From assembly GCA_040275305.1 (NCBI GenBank), contig JBEOJY010000041.1:1-64000 (forward strand): 64,000 nucleotides of DNA. Reading direction: 5' to 3'. The stretch comes from JBEOJY01 sp040275305 (GTDB lineage: Bacteria; Pseudomonadota; Alphaproteobacteria; UBA9219). Of the stretch, positions 52,144 to 62,348 are shown one piece after another. The notes beneath the pieces are model-generated. The model was not told the DNA's origin. It ran no database searches and saw nothing but the letters and a program-made list of their open reading frames with translations. The stretch's first letter is position 1, and each line of letters begins with the position of its first letter. A program made the translations under genes and the position numbers.

Positions 52144-52206
52144 TCAGCCACGATTTATATCATAAGCTCGCACAACTTCCAGCCACACAATTATGATCAT
52201 TACGCC

Positions 52207-52424
52207 CACACTACCCTACAGACAAGCGCATGAGATCTCTTGCATATCCATATAAAAAAGACACCCTTTTTCGCGGGGGTGACACCGGGATTAATGGACG
52301 ATTTTTGCCGAAATCCTGTCATGCTCGCGACCTGCCGCGTCGTAGTTGCAGCAACGAAGACGGGAGGCGGGCATCCCATGTTCTAAACTTTTACAGTTAT
52401 ACAAGAGGTCTATTGATATTGCAG
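52207..52424. repeat. Repeat family 2, copy 2, inside remnants of family 1
   Basis: The family-2 element spans 52233-52411, with terminal repeats AGATCTCTTGCAT (one mismatch from copy 1) and ATACAAGAGGTCT. Relative to copy 1 it carries an extra GC-rich insertion near 52328-52368. On its left is CACACTACCCTACAG (52207-52221) and on its right ATTGATATTGCAG (52412-52424), two strings that lie about 10 bp apart in family-1 copies A and B. This suggests insertion into a family-1 element. Confidence 0.65.
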
Positions 52425-52507
52425 AGATTATAAGTGACAAGCGCCTTGCTCGCCTTCGCGGGCATGACGCTTGTTTTTTAATAGAGAAGTTTTTCTCGAC
52501 AAGCCCC

Positions 52508-54193
52508 TCAGGCTTCGCGCACTTTTCTCAAAAATCCGTCGATCTCCGTGCGCAGATGTTCGGATTGCTTGGATAACTCGCTCGAAGCGCTGAGCACTTC
52601 ACTTGCCGCGCCGCGCGCTTCGCTTGATGCTTGCGTCACCACGACGATATTGCTCGTCACTTCGCTGGTTCCCGCTGAAGCTTGCTGCACATTGTTCGAA
52701 ATCTCCTTGGTCGCCGCCGTCTGTTCCTGTATCGCGTTGGCGATAGCGGTCGTAATCGTGTTCATCTGCTCGATCGTTTTACCAATCGAACGAATGGCGC
52801 TAACCGTGTCGGTGGACACATTTTGCACGGTCACGATCTTCTTGGAGATATCCTCGGTTGCTCGCGCCGTCTGATTGGCCAGATTCTTCACTTCGCTGGC
52901 CACGACTGCGAATCCTTTGCCAGCTTCGCCTGCGCGCGCGGCCTCGATCGTGGCGTTGAGCGCAAGAAGGTTGGTTTGTTCCGCGATATCCTGAATGAGC
53001 TTGACGACATCGCCGATCTGCGCCGCCGCTTCGGAAAGCGTCGAGACGGTCTCGTCCGTTTTCTTGACTTCCTTCACCGCGTTTTGCGCCACCTGAGATG
53101 ATTCGGTGATTTGCCGATTGATCTCGCCGATGGAAGCGGAAAGCTCTTCCGTGGCGGAAGCCACTGTGCTCACGCTCGACGAAGCCTCTTCAGTCGCAGC
53201 CGCGACGGTCGCCGATTGCCTGCTGGTCTGGTCGGCGATGTCCGACAGATGTTTGGAGTTCGCTTGTAACTCTGTCGCTGCGGACGCGACCACCTGCACG
53301 ATCTGCCCAACGCTATGCTCGAAGTCGTCGGCAAGCTTGTTCATACTTGTTTTCTTGTCGGCGGCTGCGCGGCGCTCCATCTCGGCCTGTTCGGATTTGA
53401 GCTTAGCCACCTGACGCGCGTTTTCCTGAAACACGCGCACAGTATTGGCCATCGTGCCGATCTCGTCGCGACGATCTTCCATGCCGACCTCGCCGGATGT
53501 GTCCCCGCCCGCCAACTGCTGCATGCTCGAGTTAAGCTGATCGATGGGCTTCGTAATGCTGCGCCCGATCATATTGGCGATAAATATGGCGATTAGGAGC
53601 AGCCCCCCAGCAACGATGCCAAGATGTTTTTCGACCTCCAAAACGTCTCGCGCGATGTCGTCCGCATAAATGCCGGTTCCGACCGCCCACTTCCAATCTG
53701 GCATGCCAGCGACATGAGAAATTTTAAGTTTGATCTTCCCGTCAGTATCTTTCCACATATAGCTGACGACGCCAACTTCTGTTTTCGAGGCCTCGATCAT
53801 ATTGCGGAATATATAATTGCCATCAGCATCTGTTGTTCCAAGCACGTCAGTGCCAACGATCTCTTTCTTGGGATGCCCTAACATTGTGCCGTCCCAGCCA
53901 AGCACGAAAAAGTAATTTGTTTTGTCGTAGCGGAGACTCGCAATCGTTTCCAAGGCGCGTTTTTGTGCTTCTTCTTCAGAAAACTCTCCGCTCTTTGCCC
54001 TTTGCTGGTAGGCGTGAGCAACCGAAAGAGCAGTGTCAGCCAGAGATTCTGTCTCCGTTTGCTTCGCTTTCGTCAGACTACCTTCGATGGAATAGGCCGC
54101 AATCCCAATGACTCCGATAATTCCGAGCGCGGCGACGGCCATCAACATGTAAATGCGGATATTGATTTTGACGCGAGCGAGCAAGTTTCCCAT
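52508..54193 (-). CDS. Methyl-accepting chemotaxis protein with Cache domain
   Basis: 561 aa. TM1 at about 14-35, then a periplasmic single-Cache domain (NYFFVLGWDGTMLGHPKKEI, later DWKWAVGTGIYADDI, residues about 40-185), TM2 at about 190-210, HAMP (SITKPIDQLNSSMQQLAGGD), and the signalling domain with QTNLLALNATIEAARAGEAG. This receptor type often senses small organic acids or amines, but the ligand is not identifiable here. No C-terminal tether. It differs in sensor type from the other chemoreceptor at 15.4-17.6 kb. Confidence 0.93.
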   Translation of the reverse strand: MGNLLARVKINIRIYMLMAVAALGIIGVIGIAAYSIEGSLTKAKQTETESLADTALSVAHAYQQRAKSGEFSEEEAQKRALETIASLRYDKTNYFFVLGWDGTMLGHPKKEIVGTDVLGTTDADGNYIFRNMIEASKTEVGVVSYMWKDTDGKIKLKISHVAGMPDWKWAVGTGIYADDIARDVLEVEKHLGIVAGGLLLIAIFIANMIGRSITKPIDQLNSSMQQLAGGDTSGEVGMEDRRDEIGTMANTVRVFQENARQVAKLKSEQAEMERRAAADKKTSMNKLADDFEHSVGQIVQVVASAATELQANSKHLSDIADQTSRQSATVAAATEEASSSVSTVASATEELSASIGEINRQITESSQVAQNAVKEVKKTDETVSTLSEAAAQIGDVVKLIQDIAEQTNLLALNATIEAARAGEAGKGFAVVASEVKNLANQTARATEDISKKIVTVQNVSTDTVSAIRSIGKTIEQMNTITTAIANAIQEQTAATKEISNNVQQASAGTSEVTSNIVVVTQASSEARGAASEVLSASSELSKQSEHLRTEIDGFLRKVREA

Positions 54194-54702
54194 AGCTGTA
54201 CCCCATTATATTGTGATGATGTTTAGGCTTCTCGTATGCCATCTACGGACGCAGAACGAGGAGTTATTGGATGTAGAATAGTCTGGACTCTTGGCCAATT
54301 CCTCAGGACTTAAGATGAAGAACTACTGCATTCGAGTAAGTTATAAAAATATGAGCGCAACAAGAAATTTACAACAACAATATAACTGCATTCGATGGTA
54401 TGTAATATGAAGCGCCTTATAACTATTGCAAATGCGTCCTTACAATTGTCGAGATATATTGTGCATTGCTATGCACTTATGGAATTTGTACGACCATGCG
54501 AATGATGCTGCTGCGACAACCGCTCAGACGACGCAGTGACATGCTGGGCACACCATGAAAACAATCATGTGTATACCTCTAACCTCTCAAGAGTTTGGGA
54601 GTAGTCAAAAACCTAGCGAGATCTGATTCCCTCCCCCTTGCGGGGAGAGAATCCAGCATGTCCTGCGTCAAGGGTTGCCAACGCTTCACGTGCATAGAAG
54701 CG
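54194..54702. other. AT-rich intergenic region
   Basis: About 500 bp between two minus-strand genes. The part at 54300-54480 is AT-rich; a family-3-like half repeat (tccctcccccttgcggggagagaatcc) lies near 54624. I see no RNA gene or convincing promoter. Confidence 0.5.
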
Positions 54703-55410
54703 TTAGGCGCGGTCTTGTTCAGCCGCAAGAGAAGCCGTATCGACAAGCCTCAAGAAAGATCGCCGCGCCTGCATATCTTTTTTCTGTCTATATTCCCTCA
54801 TTTTCCGCAATCTTTCCGCTTCTTCATCGCGTGATCTCAGATAATTGTATAATGCGGAGGTATGGATAAACGACACGATATCGCATAAGCATAGGCTAAG
54901 ATTGTCGGGATCGGTAAGGGCCATGCCCGCGATCCCTTTTTCATGCAGCCAGATGCTGTACTGCATAAGGGCCACAAGACAGGCCATATCCTGTAACAGA
55001 GTTGATATTCTGGTCGCCGTGTATGAGCATTCGGCGCCGTCCCACCCATAGGCGATTCCGCAACGAGCCAGAGCATGGAAAAGATCGTTGCCGAACGAGC
55101 AGGCATCGGGTGGCCCCGCAAGCTCGGTCTTGATCCATTTTTTCATAGATTCGCGTCGCGAGTCTTGAGCATCAAAGCGAGGATTAAGCTGGATAGGCAT
55201 CCAGGAAAGCGCTTCAAGCCGCCTGTTAATTATCTTGAACGCGATGCGTTCGGCGCGTAGATAGGCGAAAGCGTAAGCCTCGCGCGGCATGTCGGCGGGA
55301 AGGACCGCATAATTGACAATGGACTGTTGTTCGGCGGCAAGTTTGGTCTGAACGCGATCAAGATGCGTTTTGAAGTCGTCGAGTGTCATTAAATTGGCCC
55401 GGCTTGTCAT
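54703..55410 (-). CDS. Hypothetical protein, 235 aa
   Basis: Unrecognised, soluble, helix-rich. N-terminal coiled-coil-like helix (DDFKTHLDRVQTKLAAEQQS), two Cys-containing central helices, and a charged C-terminal helix (EEAERLRKMREYRQKKDMQA). AGGG lies about 5 nt before ATG 55410; codon 8 (MTLDDF) is an alternative. No signal peptide or membrane segment. Divergent from mnmG. Function unknown. Confidence 0.6.
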   Translation of the reverse strand: MTSRANLMTLDDFKTHLDRVQTKLAAEQQSIVNYAVLPADMPREAYAFAYLRAERIAFKIINRRLEALSWMPIQLNPRFDAQDSRRESMKKWIKTELAGPPDACSFGNDLFHALARCGIAYGWDGAECSYTATRISTLLQDMACLVALMQYSIWLHEKGIAGMALTDPDNLSLCLCDIVSFIHTSALYNYLRSRDEEAERLRKMREYRQKKDMQARRSFLRLVDTASLAAEQDRA

Positions 55411-55722
55411 GGTGGCCCTGACCTTTTAATAAAGTAATGACTGAAAAATACCCTTTCATTCCAATGCGGTTAGGCGCTTGCGTATTGATTTCATGATAGA
55501 ACAAGAGCCTCTCTATATCGTTAAGATTGCGAAACAATCTAGACGTTTGAAATCATTTTGATATTATTGGCTAAATTCATTATGTTACGGCCATGCCAAA
55601 TAATTTCCCCAATCCGCTAAAGGGGCCGCCATTGCCAGAAGGCGACCTACCGCTTCGCATCCGCTCGCGATGACAAAGCTTATGGCTTGTAAAAAACATG
55701 AACGAGAACGACTATAACGCTT
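55411..55722. other. mnmG upstream region
   Basis: About 310 bp, AT-rich in its first half, ending with a short GC-rich segment (55650-55675) of the cgatgac type repeat. No gene. mnmE, often upstream of mnmG, is absent. Confidence 0.5.
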
Positions 55723-57597
55723 ATGAATCCCTATGATGTCATTGTCATTGGCGCCGGACATGCCGGATGCGAAGCCGCTGCCGCCGCTGCGCGTACGGGT
55801 GCGCGCGCTCTTTTGGTCACCCATAAGTTAGAAACCATCGGGGAAATGTCGTGTAATCCTGCCATCGGCGGCCTCGGCAAAGGCCATCTGGTGCGCGAGA
55901 TCGACGCGTTGGACGGCGTCATGGGCCGCGTCGCCGATAAGGCGGGGATCCAGTTTCGTGTCCTGAACCGCAGCAAAGGCCCTGCCGTGCAAGGCCCCCG
56001 CGCGCAGGCCGACCGCAAACTCTACCGCAAAGCCATGCAGGAGATTCTGGCCGAGCAAAGAAATCTCACCATCCTTGCGCAATCGGTCGAAGATTTGTTT
56101 CTGGATTCTAGCGGCGCGAGGATAGGCGGAATCGTCACCGCCGACGGCCAACGATTTGAAGCTAGGGCCGTCGTCGTCACCACCGGAACCTTCCTGCGCG
56201 GCCTTATCCATGTCGGCGAGGAGAAAACCCCAGCGGGACGTATTTACGAACAGCCGTCTATAGGTCTATCAGATGCCCTAAAGCGCCTTGGCTTCCCCTT
56301 GGGCAGATTAAAGACGGGAACTCCGGCGAGACTGGATGGCCGCACGATTGATTGGGCATCACTGGAGATGCAGCCCGGCGATAACCCTCCCGTGCCCTTT
56401 TCTACCCTCACCGCCGCCATCACGAATCCGCAAGTGCAATGCGGCATTACCTATACCACGCCAGCCGCGCACGAAGCGATCCGCGCGAATCTGCATCGCG
56501 CCCCGCTTTATTCCGGCCAGATCAAAGGCGTCGGCCCACGTTATTGCCCCTCGATAGAGGACAAGGTGGTTCGCTTCGCCGCTCGTGAGCGGCATCAGAT
56601 TTTCCTTGAGCCGGAAGGCCTCGACGACATCACCGTCTACCCTAACGGCATCTCGACATCCCTGCCCCGCGATGTGCAGGACGCCTTCATCCACGCCATC
56701 TGTGGTCTGGAGCGCGTCACGATCCTGCGCTACGGCTATGCGGTCGAATATGATTTCTGCGACCCGCGCGAGATGAAGCCGACGCTGGAAACGCGCCGCG
56801 TTCCGGGGCTTTTCTTCGCCGGGCAAATCAACGGCACGACCGGCTACGAAGAAGCCGCCGGGCAAGGTATCATCGCAGGCGTCAACGCCGGCCTGCTCGC
56901 TTCCGGCTCTAACCCCTTCACGCTCGACCGCTCGCAGGCCTACATAGGCGTCATGATCGACGATCTGGTTACCCTTGGCACGAGCGAACCGTATCGAATG
57001 TTCACCTCGCGCGCGGAATTCAGGCTTTCGCTCCGCGCCGACAACGCGGATCAGCGCTTAACGCCGAAAGGGGTGGAGATTGGCTGCATAGACCGCGAAC
57101 GCCGTGAATCTTTCTCCGCCAAAAAAGCGGCGCTCGACAGCGCTAGAAGTCTTGCGGCTAATCTGAAGGCTACGCCTTCGCAGCTTCAGGCGAGCGGCAT
57201 CCACATCAATGCGGACGGAGCTTGGCGCTCGGCGTTGGAGCTTCTGTCTCACCCGAACATCGACATAGCCTGCCTCGCGCGGGTTTGGCCCGAATTGGCC
57301 TCATTCGACCGGAACATAGCGGAGCAGCTGGAGATCGACGGCAAATACGCAGGCTACCTGAGTCGCCAGACCAACGACATCCGCGCTTTTCGCAAGGACG
57401 AAGACTTGATTTTGCCAGAAGATCTGGACATCGATTCCATCGGCAGTCTGTCAACCGAGATTCGCCAGAAGCTTCGTCAGGCTAAACCCGGAACGCTGGG
57501 AGCCGCGTCGCGAATTCCCGGAATGACTCCGGCGGCGCTGATCGCGCTGTTGCGCTACGTTAAGCGCTCCCCGTCATCATCCCAATCAACCACCTGA
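55723..57597 (+). CDS. mnmG: tRNA uridine-34 carboxymethylaminomethyl modification enzyme MnmG
   Basis: 624 aa. FAD protein that, with MnmE, modifies wobble uridine in tRNAs. FAD-binding motif DVIVIGAGHAGCEAAAAAAR near residues 5-24, and SCNPAIGGLGKGHLVREIDA is the hallmark MnmG loop with the catalytic-type Cys. GTPARLDGRTIDW and YCPSIEDKVVRF are also present. First gene of mnmG-rsmG-parA-parB. Full length. Confidence 0.98.
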   Translation: MNPYDVIVIGAGHAGCEAAAAAARTGARALLVTHKLETIGEMSCNPAIGGLGKGHLVREIDALDGVMGRVADKAGIQFRVLNRSKGPAVQGPRAQADRKLYRKAMQEILAEQRNLTILAQSVEDLFLDSSGARIGGIVTADGQRFEARAVVVTTGTFLRGLIHVGEEKTPAGRIYEQPSIGLSDALKRLGFPLGRLKTGTPARLDGRTIDWASLEMQPGDNPPVPFSTLTAAITNPQVQCGITYTTPAAHEAIRANLHRAPLYSGQIKGVGPRYCPSIEDKVVRFAARERHQIFLEPEGLDDITVYPNGISTSLPRDVQDAFIHAICGLERVTILRYGYAVEYDFCDPREMKPTLETRRVPGLFFAGQINGTTGYEEAAGQGIIAGVNAGLLASGSNPFTLDRSQAYIGVMIDDLVTLGTSEPYRMFTSRAEFRLSLRADNADQRLTPKGVEIGCIDRERRESFSAKKAALDSARSLAANLKATPSQLQASGIHINADGAWRSALELLSHPNIDIACLARVWPELASFDRNIAEQLEIDGKYAGYLSRQTNDIRAFRKDEDLILPEDLDIDSIGSLSTEIRQKLRQAKPGTLGAASRIPGMTPAALIALLRYVKRSPSSSQSTT

Positions 57598-57604
57598 GTT
57601 TCTC

Positions 57605-58276
57605 ATGGAACCTTCCTCACCCGAATCGATTGATGCCGGAAAAGAAACTTTCCTGACACATGTCTCCGTTCCCCATGAAACGACTCTAAAATTAGAGCGC
57701 TATGTTGAACTACTGAAAGAATGGAACGAGAAATTCAATCTTGTCGCCAAGAGCACACTGCCTGAAATCTGGACGCGCCATATCCTCGACAGTGCGCAAT
57801 TGAAAAACCACATCCCTGAATCATCGGAGACTCTGGCTGACATTGGATCAGGCGCAGGATTTCCCGGAATCGTTTTGAGCATCCTTGGCGTTCCGCAGGT
57901 TCACTTGATTGAAAGCACAGGCAAGAAAGCCAACTTTTTAAAAACTGTGGTGGAAGAACTGAAGCTGAATGCGGTCGTCCATCATGGCCGAGCCGAGGGC
58001 ATCAAGAATCTCAAAGTCGATGTCGTGACCGCCAGAGCCGTCGGGTCTCTGAGTGAGTTGCTCAAGCTTGCAAAGCCGCTGCTAAAAAAAGATTCGCTTT
58101 GCCTGTTCCTGAAAGGAAAAAGCGTCGATGGAGAATTAGCCGAATCGCGTAGATACCTAAGATACAAACTTGAGCGACATACAAGCGTGAGCGACCCCTC
58201 CGGAAGCATTCTCTTGATTCGCGGCCTCGCGCCAGCTACACACTTCTATAAGACCTCCAAGCGCAACAAGACTTAA
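57605..58276 (+). CDS. rsmG: 16S rRNA (guanine-527-N7)-methyltransferase RsmG
   Basis: 223 aa. SAM-dependent Rossmann methyltransferase. WNEKFNLVAKSTLPEIWTRH and the SAM loop LADIGSGAGFPGIVLSI are visible, then NAVVHHGRAEGIK. The gene is 7 bp downstream of mnmG and AT-richer than its neighbours. Normal length, intact motifs. Confidence 0.96.
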   Translation: MEPSSPESIDAGKETFLTHVSVPHETTLKLERYVELLKEWNEKFNLVAKSTLPEIWTRHILDSAQLKNHIPESSETLADIGSGAGFPGIVLSILGVPQVHLIESTGKKANFLKTVVEELKLNAVVHHGRAEGIKNLKVDVVTARAVGSLSELLKLAKPLLKKDSLCLFLKGKSVDGELAESRRYLRYKLERHTSVSDPSGSILLIRGLAPATHFYKTSKRNKT

Positions 58277-58293
58277 GGCCGTCAGAAATCAAC

Positions 58294-59163
58294 ATGATCA
58301 ACGATCCAACCGGAACCATGCCGGAGGCGCCAAAGTGCCGCATTCTGGGTGTGGTGAATCAAAAAGGCGGCGTCGGTAAAACGACGACGGCAGTCAACCT
58401 CGCGACTGCGATGGCGGCGATTGGCAAGCGTGTCTTAATTCTCGACGCCGACCCGCAAGGCAACGCCTCGACCGGCTTCGGCATAGCGCGCTCAGACCGT
58501 GGGACTGGATGCTACGAACTCATGTTCGATGGCATGGCCATCGAGCAAGTTGCGCGTCCGACAACCATCCCGAATCTTTCCATCATCACCTCGTCATCCG
58601 ATCTCGCGGGCGCGGAAATTCAGCTTGCCACCGCTGAACGACGCGAATACAGGATGAAGGAAGCGCTGGACCGCAGCGCCAAGGATTACGATCTTGCGCT
58701 CATCGACTGCCCTCCCTCGCTCAACCTCATTACCTTAAATGCGCTGGTAGCGGCCAATGCGCTGCTCGTGCCGCTGCAGCTTGAATTTTACGCGCTTGAA
58801 GGCATGACAAGCCTCTTGCAAACCATCGAGGCCGTGCGCGCGCGCTTTAATCCGATGCTCGAAATCGAAGGCGTGATCCTGACCATGTGCGACAGGCGCA
58901 ACAGCCTGTCGAACGCGGTCGAGCGCGATGTCCGCAGCTACTTTGGCCGCAGGGTCTACGAAACCGTCATTCCGCGTAACGTGCGAGTTTCCGAAGCTCC
59001 ATCGCATGGCAAGCCCGTCTTGCTCTACGACCTGAAATGTCCGGGTGCGCAAGCCTACCTGCATCTTGCGAGCGAAATGCTACGCCGCGAGACGGAGCGC
59101 GACGAAATCCTGAAGCCTGAAAACCTCGACGATAGCCCCTATGCAAAAGCAATCGCCGGATAA
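58294..59163 (+). CDS. parA: Chromosome partitioning ATPase ParA
   Basis: 289 aa. Walker-type ATPase that moves ParB-parS complexes. Deviant Walker A KGGVGKT (residues 24-30), Walker B LALIDCPPSL, and DADPQGNASTG. Follows rsmG closely and precedes parB, the conserved origin-proximal block. Full length. Confidence 0.97.
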   Translation: MINDPTGTMPEAPKCRILGVVNQKGGVGKTTTAVNLATAMAAIGKRVLILDADPQGNASTGFGIARSDRGTGCYELMFDGMAIEQVARPTTIPNLSIITSSSDLAGAEIQLATAERREYRMKEALDRSAKDYDLALIDCPPSLNLITLNALVAANALLVPLQLEFYALEGMTSLLQTIEAVRARFNPMLEIEGVILTMCDRRNSLSNAVERDVRSYFGRRVYETVIPRNVRVSEAPSHGKPVLLYDLKCPGAQAYLHLASEMLRRETERDEILKPENLDDSPYAKAIAG

Positions 59164-59231
59164 GTTCCAAGAACGCCTCTAAACTTACAAGCAAATCCAC
59201 GCATAAAACGCTAAAAAAACAGGAACACAGC

Positions 59232-60206
59232 ATGGCACAAACCGCACAACCCGCGCGTCTCGGTCGCGGCCTCTCGGCGCTCCTAGGCGATACCGATGCG
59301 TCATATCAGGCCTCAAAACAATCGCATCGCACCGAACACGGGTCAGCGGCGCTCGCGGCGCTTGCCAATGCGCAGGCCGTCGCCGCCGGAGAACCTTTGG
59401 CGCAAGCGACTGCCAAGCACAGCCCCCAAACCATGCCGGTAACATGGCTCGTGCCCTGCCCGTTTCAGCCACGCCGCCACTTTGACGAAAGCGCATTGCA
59501 AGGGCTTGCGGACTCGATCCGCGAACGCGGGATTCTGGAGCCGCTGCTGGTCCGTCCCGTCGAAGACGCGAAAGACCGCTACGAAATCATCGCGGGCGAA
59601 CGTCGCTGGCGCGCCTCGCAAATCGCCGGACTGCACGACGTGCCCGTGGTGGTCCGAAAGCTGACCGACCGCGAAGCCCTAGAATTCGGCTTGATCGAAA
59701 ACATCCAGCGCGAAGGCCTGTCGCCGCTCGAAGAAGCCGAAGGCTATAAACGCCTGATCGAGGAGTTCAGCCACACGCAGGATGACTTGGCGAAAATTGT
59801 GGGACGCTCGCGCCCGCACATCACGAATATGCTGCGCATTCTGACGCTGCCGGAAACCATCTTGCAGATGATAGAAAAAGGCGATCTGACCATGGGGCAT
59901 GCCCGCGCCGTCATCACCGCGCGCGATCCGCTCGAAGTCGCGCAGATGGTGGTGAAGAAAGGCCTGAATGTGCGGCAGGCCGAAGCTCTCGCGAAGAAAA
60001 TGAACGACAACCCGCAAATCCACAAACGCAAGGCGAATACCGAAGCGGATGCCAACATTGTCGCGCTGGAAAAGGATATCGAGCGCAGTCTTGGACTAAA
60101 GGTAAAGATTCAGACACAAGGCAAGTCGGGAACGCTGACCCTCTATTACCATAGCCTCGACCAGCTGGAAGATTTGATCTTAAAATTAAAGGGCGCTGAA
60201 AATTAA
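59232..60206 (+). CDS. parB: Chromosome partitioning protein ParB
   Basis: 324 aa. CTPase that binds parS and spreads along DNA. RLGRGLSALLGD start, ParB/Srx box IIAGERRWRASQIAG and FGLIENIQREGLSPLEEAEG, HTH region DLAKIVGRSRPHITNMLRIL, and C-terminal dimerisation helix. No perfect parS (TGTTTCACGTGAAACA) was seen in the window; 12/16 matches near 34410 and 43167 are not convincing. Confidence 0.97.
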   Translation: MAQTAQPARLGRGLSALLGDTDASYQASKQSHRTEHGSAALAALANAQAVAAGEPLAQATAKHSPQTMPVTWLVPCPFQPRRHFDESALQGLADSIRERGILEPLLVRPVEDAKDRYEIIAGERRWRASQIAGLHDVPVVVRKLTDREALEFGLIENIQREGLSPLEEAEGYKRLIEEFSHTQDDLAKIVGRSRPHITNMLRILTLPETILQMIEKGDLTMGHARAVITARDPLEVAQMVVKKGLNVRQAEALAKKMNDNPQIHKRKANTEADANIVALEKDIERSLGLKVKIQTQGKSGTLTLYYHSLDQLEDLILKLKGAEN

Positions 60207-60351
60207 AACAAAAAAACGGACACGCGAACATGTTGTATCGAAGATACATGCTGCGAATAAGTTGCAATAACAAATGGCAGATATATCCAAAGAACCCAAA
60301 ATAATGTAATTTGCAACCTTCAAACTAACCGCACAAGAATGGAGAGAAAGA

Positions 60352-61122
60352 ATGAAAAAACTGATTTCGACATGCGCAATAGCCGCAATTATAGCCATAT
60401 CTGCGCATGCCCATGCCGCGACGGACTGGTCGGGCTTCTACGCAGGGCTGAATGCTGGTGCCATGCTGGGCGAGTCCAGCGCGAATACGCACGCCGCGAA
60501 CATAGGAAACTATTTCGCGAATTCAAGCGTAACCTCCATTATTGCAAACGGAACGCAAAAGCTGAACCCCTTAGGGGTTGTTGGTGGTGCGCAAGGCGGA
60601 TACAATTACCAGACAGGACACTGGGTGCTCGGACTTGAAGGGAATGCGTCAGGCAGCACCGCAAGCGATTCAAAGTCAACCACCGTTGTCTACCCCTGCT
60701 GCTCGCCATCGACCTACACGATTTCGCAAAAAGTTTCGAATGACTGGGCAGTTTCGCTAAGTCCAAAAATTGGGTACGCATTTGACAGCACACCAATCGG
60801 CGACATCCTTGGTTATATCTCCGCAGGTGTCGTGGCATCTCAAATCAACTATGAATCGACCTTCTCTGACAATTATGGGTTGAACGCCTTTGAATCGCAG
60901 AACGTATCAGAGTTTCATGCTGGATGGTCTGTTGGCACCGGGGCCGAGGTTGCGCTAAACTCCCACTGGTCGGTTCGTCCAGAATATATGTACACGAACT
61001 ACGGCAAAGTCCGCCCGACCGGAACATTGAATGCGAACGGCGGCTCGACTGCTCCAATGGAACACAGCGCTGATTTAACCAGCAGCATCTTCCGCGTTGG
61101 CGTAAACTACCGCTTCCACTAA
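60352..61122 (+). CDS. Outer-membrane beta-barrel protein (Omp25/OmpA-like)
   Basis: 256 aa. Signal peptide MKKLISTCAIAAIIAISAHA, cleavage near HAATDW; the mature protein begins WSGFYAGLNAGAMLG, the motif of small alphaproteobacterial barrel proteins, with alternating polar/hydrophobic strands and terminal Phe-like ...VGVNYRFH, the Bam signal. GGAGAGAAAG lies before ATG. Transcribed alone to a strong terminator. AT-rich spacer upstream. Likely a structural or adhesive porin-like surface protein. Confidence 0.85.
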   Translation: MKKLISTCAIAAIIAISAHAHAATDWSGFYAGLNAGAMLGESSANTHAANIGNYFANSSVTSIIANGTQKLNPLGVVGGAQGGYNYQTGHWVLGLEGNASGSTASDSKSTTVVYPCCSPSTYTISQKVSNDWAVSLSPKIGYAFDSTPIGDILGYISAGVVASQINYESTFSDNYGLNAFESQNVSEFHAGWSVGTGAEVALNSHWSVRPEYMYTNYGKVRPTGTLNANGGSTAPMEHSADLTSSIFRVGVNYRFH

Positions 61123-61148
61123 CCCTAAGCCGACCACCTTACGAATTA

Positions 61149-61182
61149 TGGGTCTTGGCCGCAAAGCCAAGACCCACTCTTT
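61149..61182 (+). terminator. Terminator after the barrel gene
   Basis: TGGGTCTTGGC pairs with GCCAAGACCCA, followed by CTCTTTT. Confidence 0.88.
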
Positions 61183-61350
61183 TAGATTTCAAGGGTACGG
61201 GGTTTAATAAACAAAGACGCAACTCAAAAAATTCCCATGATTTTAAAGCGTTATTAACTAGAACCCGCCAAAATCGCCTTTGTTGAAAACACCCCCCTCA
61301 AGACCTCCTAAAATATTCAACATATATAAACTCAAAAGAAAGGACATCAC

Positions 61351-62073
61351 ATGAGCAGAGTAGCAGTCGTCACTGGCGGCACGCGCGGTATTGGCGCCGC
61401 GATCAGCGAAGCGCTGGTCAAAGCCGGATACAAGGTCGCCGCGACCTTCCACGGCAACGAAAAAGCCGCGCAAGAATTCTCGGCCAAAACGGGCGTGCAG
61501 ACCTTCAAATTCGACGTGGCTGATTTCAATGCCTGTAAGGACGGCGTTGCCAAAATCCAGGCCGCGCTCGGCCCTGTCGATATTCTCGTCAACAACGCCG
61601 GAATCACGCGCGACGGGTTTCTGCACAAAATGACTCCAGAGCAATGGAACGAAGTGATCCAGACGAACTTAAGCTCTGTCTTCAACATGTCGCGCCTCGT
61701 GATCGAAGGCATGCGTGAAAGAAGCTTCGGGCGCATTGTCAGCATCAGCTCGATCAATGGCCAAGCAGGACAAGCCGGTCAATGCAACTACTCCGCTGCC
61801 AAGGCCGCCATCATCGGCTTCACCAAGGCGCTGGCGCAGGAATCGGCATCGAAGGGAATCACGGTCAACGCGATCTGCCCCGGCTATGTTGATACGGAAA
61901 TGGTGCGTGCCATCGCGCCTGAAATCCTCGAAAAGATCGTAGGAAAGATTCCCGTGAAACGTCTCGGTCGGACGGATGAAATCGCCAAGACGGTCCTCTT
62001 CCTCGCCAGCGATGAAATGGGCTTTTCAACCGGCGCGACTTTCTCGGTCAACGGCGGCCAATACATGGCCTAA
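61351..62073 (+). CDS. phaB: 3-oxoacyl/acetoacetyl-CoA reductase (PhaB-like SDR)
   Basis: 240 aa. NAD(P)H-dependent short-chain dehydrogenase. Cofactor motif VTGGTRGIGAAI, NNAGITRDGFLHKM, catalytic Ser-Tyr-Lys in SISSINGQAGQ and NYSAAKA (about S138, Y151, K155), and AICPGYVDTEMV. The segment length and GQCNYSAAK pattern fit PhaB of polyhydroxybutyrate synthesis, though FabG is close; phaA and phaC are not in the window. AAAGGA upstream of ATG. Ends in a terminator. Confidence 0.85.
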   Translation: MSRVAVVTGGTRGIGAAISEALVKAGYKVAATFHGNEKAAQEFSAKTGVQTFKFDVADFNACKDGVAKIQAALGPVDILVNNAGITRDGFLHKMTPEQWNEVIQTNLSSVFNMSRLVIEGMRERSFGRIVSISSINGQAGQAGQCNYSAAKAAIIGFTKALAQESASKGITVNAICPGYVDTEMVRAIAPEILEKIVGKIPVKRLGRTDEIAKTVLFLASDEMGFSTGATFSVNGGQYMA

Positions 62074-62114
62074 AACGGCTCATCGCCAAGATCGAAGATG
62101 CCGCCAATTGCCTT

Positions 62115-62147
62115 CAAAGCCCCGACGGAAACGACGGGGCTTTGTTG
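62115..62147 (+). terminator. Terminator after phaB
   Basis: CAAAGCCCCG pairs with CGGGGCTTTG around a 10-nt loop, followed by TTG. Confidence 0.75.
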
Positions 62148-62348
62148 TATGTCCTCAAACGAAACAAGACGACGCAACAAGATATTTTCAAACAAAAATC
62201 AGCGTAGACAAGACAGAAAGACAAGAACATCTCGAATAAAGAACAAAACGACTCAGTCTGTCGGAGATGTGTTGGAGGAAGCCAATGAGCGACGGGCAAC
62301 TCACGCAGGCGCTGAATTTCGCAGATATATGAAGCAGCCGATTTTTTA

